From Chitinophagaceae bacterium UBA1931 (GTDB lineage Bacteria; Bacteroidota; Bacteroidia; Chitinophagales; Chitinophagaceae): a stretch of DNA of 64,000 bases. Below the pieces are notes generated by a model that saw only the letters and a list, made by a program, of their open reading frames with translations, did not search any database and was not told where the DNA came from. This document shows positions 51,388 to 60,533 of this stretch, one piece after another (position 1 is the first letter of the stretch; every line of letters starts with the position of its first letter). The stretch spans positions 1,017,597 through 1,081,596 of the forward strand of contig DDFJ01000001.1 of the NCBI GenBank assembly GCA_002337125.1, written 5' to 3'. Both the position numbers and the translations under genes were made by a program.

Positions 51388-54084
51388 TTATTTATCAACT
51401 GCAAAAGAATAATTTCCAGATCCAGTTTCAACAACAACATAACCATCTTCAGCTTTCACCACTTTTATTTCAGTAACTGCTGATAATGGTTTTCCATTTT
51501 CAGTAACCGATTCAATCTTTGATGCTGGAATAAATACAGTAGCAGTTGTATTGGCAGGAATATCAACTGTCATAGTTAATTTTCCATTCTCCAGTTTCCA
51601 GCCACTGCTCAGCTTGCCATAATACGTATCAAGACTTGCTGATGCCGATGTAAATCCTTCGCCCAAATGCGGTTTAACACGGATGTGTTTATAACCAACA
51701 CCATCTTCATAAGTATCTAAACCCACCATCTGCCTATACATCCAGTCGCCGATTGCGCCGTATGCATAGTGATTAAATGAGTTCATACCCGGCGTTTGAA
51801 AACTACCATCAGGTTTTTGTCCATCCCATCTTTCCCAAATAGTTGTTGCACCCATTTTTACAGGATACAACCATGATGGATAATTTTCCTGCAATAACAA
51901 TTTATAAGCAACATCAGTATAACCAAATCTTGTAAGCACATGGCACAGATAAGGTGTACCCAGAAAACCTGTTGTTAAATGAGTGCCGTAAGCTTTTACA
52001 TTATCAGCAAGTCGCTTTGCAGCCTGCGCTCTTAATGCTTCAGGAAGCATATCAAAGTTGAGTGCAAGTACATAAGCTGTTTGTGTACTTGAAACCAATC
52101 TTCCGTTTGGAGTAAGATATTCGTTTATGAATGCTGCTTTAATTTTTGAAAGCAATTCAGTGTATGCAGCAGCTTCTTCTTTTTTGCCTAACACATTTGC
52201 TGCATTAATCAGTAACTGTGTTGAATGCGCATAAAAACATTGGGTGATCAGATATTTATCTGTAACAGCTGAATTACCATCGTTATCATCTTCAGGACGA
52301 TAAAATAACCAATCACCAAAATGAAAACCTGAATTCCATAAATTATTTACAGCAACTTTGCGGATGCTTTCGACATAAGCTTTCATACTGTTGTACTGGT
52401 TTTCCAGGATACGTTTATCACCATAAGCTAAATACATATTCCAGGGAACAATCGTAGCAACATCACTCCAGCCTGCACTGTTTACACTACCGTTTCCAAG
52501 TAAATTAGGAATAACATAAGGTACTGCTCCATTTACCTGGTCAGCTTCAACATCCTTTAGCCATTTTGAAAAGAAATTATTAACGTTAAAGTTAAATGAT
52601 GCTGTTCTTGAAAATGCCTGTGCATCGCCTGTCCATCCCAAACGCTCATCCCTTTGCGGACAATCAGTTGGTACATCTAAGAAGTTTCCTCTTTGTCCCC
52701 ACTGAATATTATGTTGCAGCTGATTCACCAATGCATTGGATGAAGTGAATGAGCCTGTTGATTTCATATCAGAATACAATGCAACAGCTGTAAAATTATC
52801 AGGGTTGATTTCGCCGGGACAACCTTCCACTTTTATATAACGGAAGCCCTGCCATGTAAAATGAGGTTCAAAAATTTCTTCTTCACCGCCTTTCAGAATA
52901 TATGTATTGGTGCATTTTGCTGAGCGGAGATTTTCAATATAGAAATTTCCTTTTTTGTCGAGGACTTCAGCATGCGATAAAACAACTTTATCACCGGCAT
53001 TACCTTTTACTTTCAGCATTACCCAGCCAACAAGGTTCTGACCAAAGTCAATCACCTTTTCACCGTTTGGTGTGGTAAGTACTTTAACCGGCTTGAATGT
53101 TTCATGTTTTTTTACCAGCTCATTTTCTGTTGCAAGCAAATTGCTGTAAGAGAAATTGGCAACTTTTGCTGCAGTCCATGCTGCATCATTAAAGCCTGGC
53201 ATTGTCCAACCGCTTTGTTCTTTGCGAGCATCAATGGTTTCGCCATTATAAATATCAGATGCAAGAATTGAGCCTGTTGATGTTTTCCAGCTTTCATCAG
53301 AAAGAATGGTTTGAGTTGAACCATCAGCAAATTTCAATTCAAGCTGAAACAACAACGCAATATCTTTTCCATAAACATTAATCCTGTTTGAAAAACCAAT
53401 AGTGCCCCTGTACCATCCGTTGCCAAGTGTAACAGCGATAGCGTTTGCATTATTCTTTATTAAACCTGTTACATCATACACCTGGTATTGCAACCGCTTG
53501 CTGTAAGATGTCCAGCCGGGTGTTAAATAAGCATCACCTACACGTTGGCCGTTTATTCTTGCTTCATACATACCATGTGCGGTGATGTATACCGTTGCAG
53601 AAATAAGTTTTTTATTGTTTGTAAATTCTTTGCGCATTAACGGACTTGGCCTGTAAAGACTATCTTCTTTATATCCGGGAGTAATCCATTTTGCTTTCCA
53701 GTCGGTTGATTGAAGAAAAGCAGTTTGGAATACACTGCTGCTCCATGCCGATGCTTTACCTGCTGCATCCCATACACGAACCTTCCAGTTGTATTTTGTG
53801 TTGGATGAAAGTTTTTTACCTGCGTATTCAATCATCACTGATTGATCAGAAATAACTTTACCACTACTCCACAGCACATCATTACCGTTGCTTACGTTTA
53901 ATTCATAAGCAGATTGATGAATGTCGCGTTGTGTGCCTGATAACTGCCAGCTGAAACGTGGCTTGGCGGCATCAATACCAATGGGATGATCGAGATTTTC
54001 GCAGAGAAGGTTTTTTACTGTTACCTGTGCAAATAAAAAACCTGTTACAAACTGAAGAGCAAGAAGAAAAGTAATTCTTTTCAT
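51388..54084 (-). CDS. GH78 alpha-L-rhamnosidase, copy 2
   Basis: 898 residues, signal peptide ending LFAQ. It has the full GH78 layout: LCENLDHPIGIDAAKPRFSW, two beta-sandwich domains, GENYD/NGETIDARKEQSGW, and a catalytic (alpha/alpha)6 barrel with the canonical TDCPQRDERLGWTGDAQ block at about residues 475-490 (general acid Glu in RDER). The second catalytic Glu lies in TIWERWDG, and a C-terminal beta-sandwich follows. It removes alpha-L-rhamnose. Unlike copy 1 it lies beside the rhamnose catabolic genes, 155 bp downstream of the kinase gene. The two copies differ in the catalytic block, so they probably split the substrate range. Confidence 0.95.
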   Translation of the reverse strand: MKRITFLLALQFVTGFLFAQVTVKNLLCENLDHPIGIDAAKPRFSWQLSGTQRDIHQSAYELNVSNGNDVLWSSGKVISDQSVMIEYAGKKLSSNTKYNWKVRVWDAAGKASAWSSSVFQTAFLQSTDWKAKWITPGYKEDSLYRPSPLMRKEFTNNKKLISATVYITAHGMYEARINGQRVGDAYLTPGWTSYSKRLQYQVYDVTGLIKNNANAIAVTLGNGWYRGTIGFSNRINVYGKDIALLFQLELKFADGSTQTILSDESWKTSTGSILASDIYNGETIDARKEQSGWTMPGFNDAAWTAAKVANFSYSNLLATENELVKKHETFKPVKVLTTPNGEKVIDFGQNLVGWVMLKVKGNAGDKVVLSHAEVLDKKGNFYIENLRSAKCTNTYILKGGEEEIFEPHFTWQGFRYIKVEGCPGEINPDNFTAVALYSDMKSTGSFTSSNALVNQLQHNIQWGQRGNFLDVPTDCPQRDERLGWTGDAQAFSRTASFNFNVNNFFSKWLKDVEADQVNGAVPYVIPNLLGNGSVNSAGWSDVATIVPWNMYLAYGDKRILENQYNSMKAYVESIRKVAVNNLWNSGFHFGDWLFYRPEDDNDGNSAVTDKYLITQCFYAHSTQLLINAANVLGKKEEAAAYTELLSKIKAAFINEYLTPNGRLVSSTQTAYVLALNFDMLPEALRAQAAKRLADNVKAYGTHLTTGFLGTPYLCHVLTRFGYTDVAYKLLLQENYPSWLYPVKMGATTIWERWDGQKPDGSFQTPGMNSFNHYAYGAIGDWMYRQMVGLDTYEDGVGYKHIRVKPHLGEGFTSASASLDTYYGKLSSGWKLENGKLTMTVDIPANTTATVFIPASKIESVTENGKPLSAVTEIKVVKAEDGYVVVETGSGNYSFAVDK

Positions 54085-54239
54085 GTGAAACTTTTTTACC
54101 TGGTTTAACTACATAATATTGCCATAAAAATGATCAGCATGGCTTTAGAAGTTGCCTGATAATTTTTATAGCTCATTTCTGAGAATCGTTTGTTTCATCA
54201 CTGACATACAATCCCGGAAACATGCAGTGCAATACAGAA

Positions 54240-55607
54240 TTATCTCGCTGAAAAATATTTCAGTTCAATAATATCCGAAGGCAGTTGTTTGTTGTTCCAG
54301 TGTTTATGCATTACCAAAGCTGCTCCCAGTGAAGATGCCTGCGCAACAGATGCTGCATAGGTTTCCACTTCAGGGAAAAAATCGGCAAGCATATACATAA
54401 AGATCGGATTCTTACTAAAACCACCATCAACAAAAATCCTTTTTACAGTTGTTCCTTTCAGCACAAGGCTTGTACTGTACACCTGCTGAACAATAATGTC
54501 AGCAATTAACTGATGGTATGCAGCTTCATAAGAGGGAAATGATGCAAGGTTTCTTTTTTCAAACACCGATTGCTGTATCATTGCTTCATCATTCTCTTTT
54601 GTAAAGTCACGCAGTTGCTCCGGCTTCTTCACCAGCTTGAGATCACACTCTACTTTTTTGAAATAATCCAAAGGCTTATTAAAATGTGCCGACAAACGTT
54701 TTGTTTGCTGTTCATGTTCATAACCTGCAAACAAACGTGAAGCTTTGATTGGTTTTCCTTCAAATGAAAGGTAACTCAAACAATCGTGATGCAATTCATA
54801 ATCGCTGAGCGTTGTATGATTGAATGGATTGAGTGTAATACACCAAGTACCTGTTGAAAGAAGTATAAAGGGCTCCTGGAAAGATGTGAGATATGGAATA
54901 AGCGCTGATGAACTGTCGTGTAGGCCAACACCCACAGCAATTGCATCATTTGCTTTGCCGGCAACTGCATCGCATGCAGTGATGGGTGCAAACTTTTCAG
55001 CAATTCCTTCTTTCTTCACCCAATCATGATAATCAGCATTACTGAAATCCCATAAACCGGTATGGCAACCAATGCTGGTAATATCCGTATTCAATTTGCC
55101 CGAAAGTAAAAAGCTGAGGTATTGCGGAAAATGCAGGGCGCATTTAATCTTTGCAAACACTTCAGGCTTTTCATATTTCATACGGTACAGCTGCATGCCT
55201 GAGTTGAGGTTACCCAACACAGGCGATGCAGTTTGCTTGGAGATTTTACTTTCGCCTCCGTATGTATCGTAAAACTGTTTTTGTAATACAGGTGAATAAG
55301 GTTTGAGATAATTATACAATGGCGCAATCACATTCAGTTGTTCATCGAGGTAAACAAAGCTTGCACCATAAGCTGAAAAATTAACAGCCTTTACTTCAAA
55401 CCGTTCATCTGTGAGCAATTGCTCAAACAATTCTTTCATCCAGTTGCTCAGCACAACAACATCTTCACAAGGAAAACCGTCTTCATCTGTTGTTTCTTCA
55501 AACTGCCTGCTTTGTTCATGAACAACTTTATAATGTTCATCAAACAACAACAGTTTTTTATTCGTTTTTCCTATATCAAAAATGGCTATAACCGGAATCT
55601 TGCTCAT
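54240..55607 (-). CDS. rhaB: FGGY-family carbohydrate kinase, rhamnulokinase type
   Basis: 455 residues, cytoplasmic. N-terminal phosphate loop IFDIGKTNKKLLLFD, ATP-binding region LLSTGTWCITLNPF (~250) and FVDGGFSKNPIFMYM (~395). Its start codon overlaps the stop of the isomerase gene by one base (TAATG), so the two are translationally coupled. The pathway position after RhaI makes L-rhamnulose the expected substrate, giving L-rhamnulose-1-phosphate for the aldolase at 57.1 kb. L-fuculose kinase activity is an alternative. Confidence 0.9.
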   Translation of the reverse strand: MSKIPVIAIFDIGKTNKKLLLFDEHYKVVHEQSRQFEETTDEDGFPCEDVVVLSNWMKELFEQLLTDERFEVKAVNFSAYGASFVYLDEQLNVIAPLYNYLKPYSPVLQKQFYDTYGGESKISKQTASPVLGNLNSGMQLYRMKYEKPEVFAKIKCALHFPQYLSFLLSGKLNTDITSIGCHTGLWDFSNADYHDWVKKEGIAEKFAPITACDAVAGKANDAIAVGVGLHDSSSALIPYLTSFQEPFILLSTGTWCITLNPFNHTTLSDYELHHDCLSYLSFEGKPIKASRLFAGYEHEQQTKRLSAHFNKPLDYFKKVECDLKLVKKPEQLRDFTKENDEAMIQQSVFEKRNLASFPSYEAAYHQLIADIIVQQVYSTSLVLKGTTVKRIFVDGGFSKNPIFMYMLADFFPEVETYAASVAQASSLGAALVMHKHWNNKQLPSDIIELKYFSAR

Positions 55608-56881
55608 TACAATCCTGTTGCTATTGTTTTTGTTCCTCTTTCCTTAATTAACTGTTCCCTGATTTTTTGTTCACGGAAGAACTGAAGCGGATTTAATGCA
55701 GCACCGCCTCTTAATCTTGCTTCTGCAATTAACGGACGAAGATCAGTTCTGAATGTATTCTGTAAAATTTCCTGTGCAGCTACTACATCATTTGCATCCT
55801 GTGCTGCATTCAATGATTTCCTGTCAACAGTTAAAGCCTGTGCATACGAAAGCATAATTGCTTCAACTGATTGCAGTAAATCTTCCAGCGGATCTTTAAC
55901 GTTATGGCTTGCATCAATCATCCAGCCAAGATCTGTTGCATGGTTCATACCTCTTGCATCCATACCTTCCACCAGTTCATTAAAGATTAAGAACAACTGG
56001 TAAGGTTTGATGCTGCCTACAGTTAAATCATCATCACCATATTTACTGTCGTTGAAATGGAAACCTGCAAGTTTACCTTCCATCAGCAACAGGGAAACAA
56101 TCTGTTCAATGTTTGCATTTGGAAGATGGTGACCAAGATCAACCAAGGTATAAGCTTTTGGTCCGAGTTTATTTGCATACAGTAATGATTGTCCCCAATC
56201 GCCTACTGTCATTGAATAAAAGTTTGGTTCGAACGCTTTGTATTCAACAAATACTTTCCAGTCATCAGGAAGTGCTGCATAAATTTCCTGCAGACTTTCC
56301 AATGTATTCTGAAATGCTTTTCTGAAGTTTAACTGACCGGGAAAGCAACTACCATCAGCCAGCCACACGGTTAATGCTTTTGAACCAAGTTCAGCACCGT
56401 GTTTAATTACTTCAATATTATGTTCAATTGCCTGCTTACGCACAGCTTTGTTTACATGCTGCAGTGATCCAAACTTATAACTTAAAGCCTGGTCTTTCTG
56501 ATCCTGGAATGTGTTGGAGTTAACTGCATCAAACTTCAATCCCAATTGTGCAGCCTGTGCTTTAATAGCAGCATAGTTTTCAGGAATATCCCAGGGAATA
56601 TGTAATGATATTGCACCGCTTGACTGGTTTAATGCATGCAGCAAACCAACATCTTCTAATTTTTGTTCCAGGCTACCAGGTTCGCCTGCACCTGCAAAAC
56701 GACCAAAACGTGTACCACCTGTACCCAATGCCCAGCTTGGAATAGCCACCTGGAAATCGATTAACTTCTGTAATACTTCTTCCACATTCTGAATTCCGGA
56801 AGCAACAAATTCAAACTTTCTCTTATGATCGGCTGAATGCAATCCGTTGAACTCAGCAATCTTATTTTTTTCAATGATCAT
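55607..56881 (-). CDS. rhaI: L-rhamnose isomerase, RhaI type
   Basis: 424 residues, cytoplasmic TIM barrel. This is the RhaI group known from Pseudomonas and actinobacteria, not the E. coli RhaA type. Metal-ligand blocks are VFVEYKAFEPNFYSM (Glu ~218), LVDLGHHLPNANIE (~255) and FHFNDSKYGDDD (~285). It converts L-rhamnose to L-rhamnulose; these enzymes may also accept L-mannose or L-lyxose. First gene after the terminator at 57 kb, with 114 bp between terminator and start, so a separate promoter is likely. Confidence 0.92.
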   Translation of the reverse strand: MIIEKNKIAEFNGLHSADHKRKFEFVASGIQNVEEVLQKLIDFQVAIPSWALGTGGTRFGRFAGAGEPGSLEQKLEDVGLLHALNQSSGAISLHIPWDIPENYAAIKAQAAQLGLKFDAVNSNTFQDQKDQALSYKFGSLQHVNKAVRKQAIEHNIEVIKHGAELGSKALTVWLADGSCFPGQLNFRKAFQNTLESLQEIYAALPDDWKVFVEYKAFEPNFYSMTVGDWGQSLLYANKLGPKAYTLVDLGHHLPNANIEQIVSLLLMEGKLAGFHFNDSKYGDDDLTVGSIKPYQLFLIFNELVEGMDARGMNHATDLGWMIDASHNVKDPLEDLLQSVEAIMLSYAQALTVDRKSLNAAQDANDVVAAQEILQNTFRTDLRPLIAEARLRGGAALNPLQFFREQKIREQLIKERGTKTIATGL

Positions 56882-56995
56882 ACAAACGATTTATATTAAT
56901 AAACAAAGTAAGGCAATTTCAACCCCAAATTTTCTACGAAAATTCCAATGAAGCAGTGACGAGAAATTGGCATAGAACCAATTTTTGTCAGGCAT

Positions 56996-57029
56996 AAAAA
57001 AAGAGGGGTCGATAGAGATCTATCAACCC
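56996..57029 (-). terminator. Intrinsic terminator after the rhamnulose-phosphate aldolase gene
   Basis: On the minus strand GGGT-T-GATAG / CTATC-G-ACCC pairs around a 4-nt ATCT loop with one internal mismatch, followed by CTC and seven T. It lies 76 bp after the aldolase stop and 115 bp before the rhaI start. It separates RhaT-RhaD from rhaI-rhaB into two units. Confidence 0.85.
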
Positions 57030-57104
57030 GTTCACATTCACTATTGATTATGTAGAGAAAACATGAGACATAAATAAGCGCTTCATTTTTAAATGAAGAC
57101 TTTT

Positions 57105-59225
57105 TTATCTTACAAACGCATTGGCAACACCACCATCCACATTCAGCACATTACCTGTTGATTTATTCAGCAGTCCGCCTGCAAATGCAAAACATGCATT
57201 GGCAATATCTTCGGGCAGAATAATTTCATTCAGCAATGTACGGCCAGCATAATAAGCCGGAAGCTCTTCCACTGTAATACCATATGCTTTGGCTCTTCCT
57301 TCAGCCCAACCACCGCTCCAGATATTGGAACCGGCAATCACCGCATCAGGATTCACCACATTTACACGAATCTTATCTTTTCCTAATTCAGCTGCATTTA
57401 ATCTTGAAAGATGAAGCTGTGCTGCTTTTGCTGAACCATAGCCTGCGTTGTTTGGTCCGCTCACCAATGCATTCTTACTTACAATATTCAGCACATCGCC
57501 ACCAATACCCTGCTTACGCATTACAGCAACCGCTTTTTGTGTAACAAGGAACTGACCTTTCACCAATACATCATACAACAGATCCCAGTCTTTTTCCTGG
57601 TGATCTTCAATTGACTTGGAAATGGAAAGACCTGCATTGTTTACCACAATATCAACACCACCAAATGCAAGTGAAGAGGTATCGAGTGTTTGTAAGATTG
57701 TATCATCTTTTGTTACATCCAGGATATCAGCAGCCACCACATCTTTACCAAACTGCTTTACAAATTCTTCTTTTGCTTCAGCCAAACGTTCAGCATTCAT
57801 ATCATTCAGAATCACACAGGCACCTTCTTCAGCAAATTTCTTTGCAATTGCTTTTCCAATACCACCACCGCTGCCGGTAATGAGCGCAATCTTTCCGCTC
57901 AATGTTTTTGGTTTGGGCATGCGTTGCAGTTTTGCTTCTTCGAGCAACCAGTATTCAATGTTAAATGCTTCCTGGCGTGGTAATGAAGTGTAAGAAGAAA
58001 TAGCTTCAGCACCTTTCATTACATTGATTGCATTGATATAAAACTCAGCCGCAACCCTTGCAGTTTGCTTATCCTTTGCAAAGGTGAACATACCTACACC
58101 GGGATAAAGAATCACCACGGGGTTAGGATCACGCATTGCAGGACTGTTAGGATGTTTGCAGGTGTTGTAATACGCTGCATACATTTCTCGGTATGCTTCA
58201 AATAAAGGAGCTATTTTTTCTTTGATCTTTTTTACATCACTCAACTCTTCGCCTGCTTCAAGATTTAATACAAGCGGAGAAATTTTTGTACGAAGGAAGT
58301 GATCGGGACAGCTTGTTCCCAATGGAGCCAAACGATCAAGATCATTTGAGTTGATGAATTCAAGCACACGCTGATCATCGGTGAAATGACCAATCATCCT
58401 GTTTTGTGAAGAACAGAAACCACGCAACACCGGTGCTAATGCAGCAGCCTGTTTCTTACGGTCAGCTTCGGGTAACGATTGTTGTTTGGCGCCACCAAAT
58501 ACAGCTGTTTGCTTACCAATATTTTCTTCGAGGTATTCAGCACAACGCTCAATTACTTCAAGTGTGTTGATGTATGATTCGTATGCAGTATCACCCCATG
58601 TAAATAAACCATGTGAGCCAAGCATGATACCACGGATGCCGGGATTTTCATCCAAGCATTGCTTTAACATTAGTCCCAGTTCAAAACCGGGCTTCTGCCA
58701 TTTTACCCAACCAATCTTTCCTCCAAACAATTCCTTTGTGATTTTTTCACCATCTTTTGCTGCTGCAATTGCAATAGCAGCATCGGGATGCAGGTGATCA
58801 ATATGTTTGAACGGAAGGAAACCGTGAAGAGGCGTATCAATTGATGGTGCTTTTGATGCAAGATCATAAATACAGTGGTTGAAGAGTTCAACCATTTCAT
58901 CTTCATGTTCCAGTCCACGGTAAATATTTTTCAGACTGCGTAAACGATCTACATACAATGCTGCGAGTCCGCTGCGCTTCATGGTTCCAAGGTCGCCACC
59001 GCTTCCTTTCACCCACATCACTTCCACTTCTTTTCCTGTAAGCGGATCTTTTGCCATGGCTTTACATGATGTATTACCACCGCCGTAGTTGGTTAAACGC
59101 AGATCGGCACCAAGAAGATTTGAACGATAAACTAATAATGCTACTTCATCACCAGCCAGCTCTGCTGCTTTTGCTTCATCCCACAAATAGCTGACGTGTT
59201 TAAAAGTTTTTGTTGCTGTTGACAT
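57105..59225 (-). CDS. rhaD: Bifunctional rhamnulose-1-phosphate aldolase / short-chain dehydrogenase
   Basis: 706 residues, cytoplasmic fusion. Residues ~1-425 are a class II aldolase with zinc ligands His144 and His146 (HIDHLHPD) and His205 (GSHGLF). Residues ~440-706 are a short-chain dehydrogenase with the NAD loop TGSGGGIG (450-457), catalytic Ser583, Tyr596 and Lys600 (YGSAK). The aldolase splits L-rhamnulose-1-phosphate into DHAP and L-lactaldehyde, and the dehydrogenase half is thought to oxidise the latter to L-lactate. It lies 12 bp downstream of the rhamnose symporter gene and ends at an intrinsic terminator. Confidence 0.94.
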   Translation of the reverse strand: MSTATKTFKHVSYLWDEAKAAELAGDEVALLVYRSNLLGADLRLTNYGGGNTSCKAMAKDPLTGKEVEVMWVKGSGGDLGTMKRSGLAALYVDRLRSLKNIYRGLEHEDEMVELFNHCIYDLASKAPSIDTPLHGFLPFKHIDHLHPDAAIAIAAAKDGEKITKELFGGKIGWVKWQKPGFELGLMLKQCLDENPGIRGIMLGSHGLFTWGDTAYESYINTLEVIERCAEYLEENIGKQTAVFGGAKQQSLPEADRKKQAAALAPVLRGFCSSQNRMIGHFTDDQRVLEFINSNDLDRLAPLGTSCPDHFLRTKISPLVLNLEAGEELSDVKKIKEKIAPLFEAYREMYAAYYNTCKHPNSPAMRDPNPVVILYPGVGMFTFAKDKQTARVAAEFYINAINVMKGAEAISSYTSLPRQEAFNIEYWLLEEAKLQRMPKPKTLSGKIALITGSGGGIGKAIAKKFAEEGACVILNDMNAERLAEAKEEFVKQFGKDVVAADILDVTKDDTILQTLDTSSLAFGGVDIVVNNAGLSISKSIEDHQEKDWDLLYDVLVKGQFLVTQKAVAVMRKQGIGGDVLNIVSKNALVSGPNNAGYGSAKAAQLHLSRLNAAELGKDKIRVNVVNPDAVIAGSNIWSGGWAEGRAKAYGITVEELPAYYAGRTLLNEIILPEDIANACFAFAGGLLNKSTGNVLNVDGGVANAFVR

Positions 59226-59237
59226 GATTGTTTCAAT

Positions 59238-60332
59238 TTATAATGCATGAAGGCTGTTACCACGACCAACCAGTAATACTGAAAGGATGATAATGACAAT
59301 GCCTAAAGTAATTGTTGTCTTTGTTTTTTTGCTGACACCTTTCCATTCTTTCAACACAAGTCCCCATGAATTGGCTACAAGAATAATGAAGGCCATATGT
59401 AAAATCCATGAACTTGGTCCGTTGCCTAATTTACTTTCGCCCATTCCATAGAAGAAGAACTGGAGAAACCAGGTGGTACCTGCAATTGCAGAGAAGAGAT
59501 AGTTTTTAAATAATGGTGCTTTCTGATTGGCATAATCACCAAATGTTTTGTTGCGTGCATTTAAAATCATGCACCAGATAAAGTTGGTGGTTAAACCACC
59601 CCAGAGTAACACAACATAAATAACGTTGTTGCGGTATAAAAATTCGCCCTGGCCGGGGTTTGCCACTTTCCATGCTTCGTTGGCCACATGTGCCATATCC
59701 TGCCCTGCTTCCAAACCAAAGTTGAAACAGGCACTCAATACACCCGATACGATTGATACAAACATACCCAGTGCAAACTTGTATTCTGTTTTTACTTCAG
59801 CACCATGCGGATCAGTTGAAGCAACTTTCAATTCTTTTTCTTTGAGCATACCTGCACGGCCGCTCACAATAATACCTATAATACAAACGAGCAATCCTGC
59901 AATAATGGTTAAGCCCCATTGCGAGCCGATCATTGCTGAAAATGTATCTTTTCCTGCAACAGGATGAAAATCGTAATAAATAGCAGGGATCAATGCACCA
60001 AACACCATACACAAACCAAGGATAATGCTGCTACCCAATGCAACGCCCAGGTAACGAACGCCCAATCCGTATGTTAAACCTCCAATGCCCCATAAAACGC
60101 CAAACAAATAAGTAATGCCTAATGCCGAACTGGCTGTGCCGCTGATAATTTCTCCAAAACCGGGTATAGTAAGATAAGCTGCAATTGGTGGAACAATCAA
60201 CCATGAAAACAAGCCACCAACTATCCAGTAACTTTCCCAATGCCAGCCTTTAACCTTTTTGTAAGGAATGTAGAAACTGCCTGAAGCGAAACCGCCGATA
60301 AAATGAAAAATAACTCCGAGTAAAACGTTCAT
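59238..60332 (-). CDS. rhaT: L-rhamnose:proton symporter RhaT, copy 2
   Basis: 364 residues, about ten membrane helices. RhaT hallmarks: HFIGGFASGSFYIPYKKVKGWHWE, FGVLWGIGGLTYGLGVRYLG and WFLQFFFYGMGESKLG. It brings L-rhamnose across the inner membrane. First gene of the leftward rhamnose unit, divergent from the GntR regulator over a 201-bp gap, the classical layout for local control. It is about 20 residues longer than the paralogue at 40.2 kb, with a longer central loop. Confidence 0.92.
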   Translation of the reverse strand: MNVLLGVIFHFIGGFASGSFYIPYKKVKGWHWESYWIVGGLFSWLIVPPIAAYLTIPGFGEIISGTASSALGITYLFGVLWGIGGLTYGLGVRYLGVALGSSIILGLCMVFGALIPAIYYDFHPVAGKDTFSAMIGSQWGLTIIAGLLVCIIGIIVSGRAGMLKEKELKVASTDPHGAEVKTEYKFALGMFVSIVSGVLSACFNFGLEAGQDMAHVANEAWKVANPGQGEFLYRNNVIYVVLLWGGLTTNFIWCMILNARNKTFGDYANQKAPLFKNYLFSAIAGTTWFLQFFFYGMGESKLGNGPSSWILHMAFIILVANSWGLVLKEWKGVSKKTKTTITLGIVIIILSVLLVGRGNSLHAL

Positions 60333-60452
60333 TGCAAAAATTTATACAGCAAACAATAATAAAGCTTAAAATTAATTTCCCGCTTTTTTCTGACTGTCAT
60401 GCTCTATCATGTAACCATTCAGCGTATAAAATGCTGTCATTCAAAGAAAATA

Positions 60453-60519
60453 TGCTTACCTTTTGCCCGTAAAAAAGCTCTCCGCTTTTACAATCACTAT
60501 TGGTAAGCAAACTGTAAAA
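60453..60519. promoter_or_regulatory. Nested dyads upstream of the GntR regulator
   Basis: TGCTTACC (60453-60460) and GGTAAGCA (60502-60509) form a perfect 8-bp inverted repeat centred at 60481. Inside it, GTAAAA (60469-60474) and TTTTAC (60486-60491) share nearly the same centre, and a further GTAAAA follows at 60514. They lie in the divergent gap between rhaT and the regulator, 25 bp or more before the regulator start. They could be an autoregulatory operator or a leader hairpin. Confidence 0.5.
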
Positions 60520-60533
60520 AGGATTTTGTTGGA

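Noticed and set aside
56882..56995. rhaI promoter with TAnnTTTG-like element near 56904-56911
   Set aside because: The best match TTACTTTG has one mismatch and its nearest TTTG is only 14 bp away, too close for the usual -33/-7 spacing; a promoter is expected here but cannot be placed.
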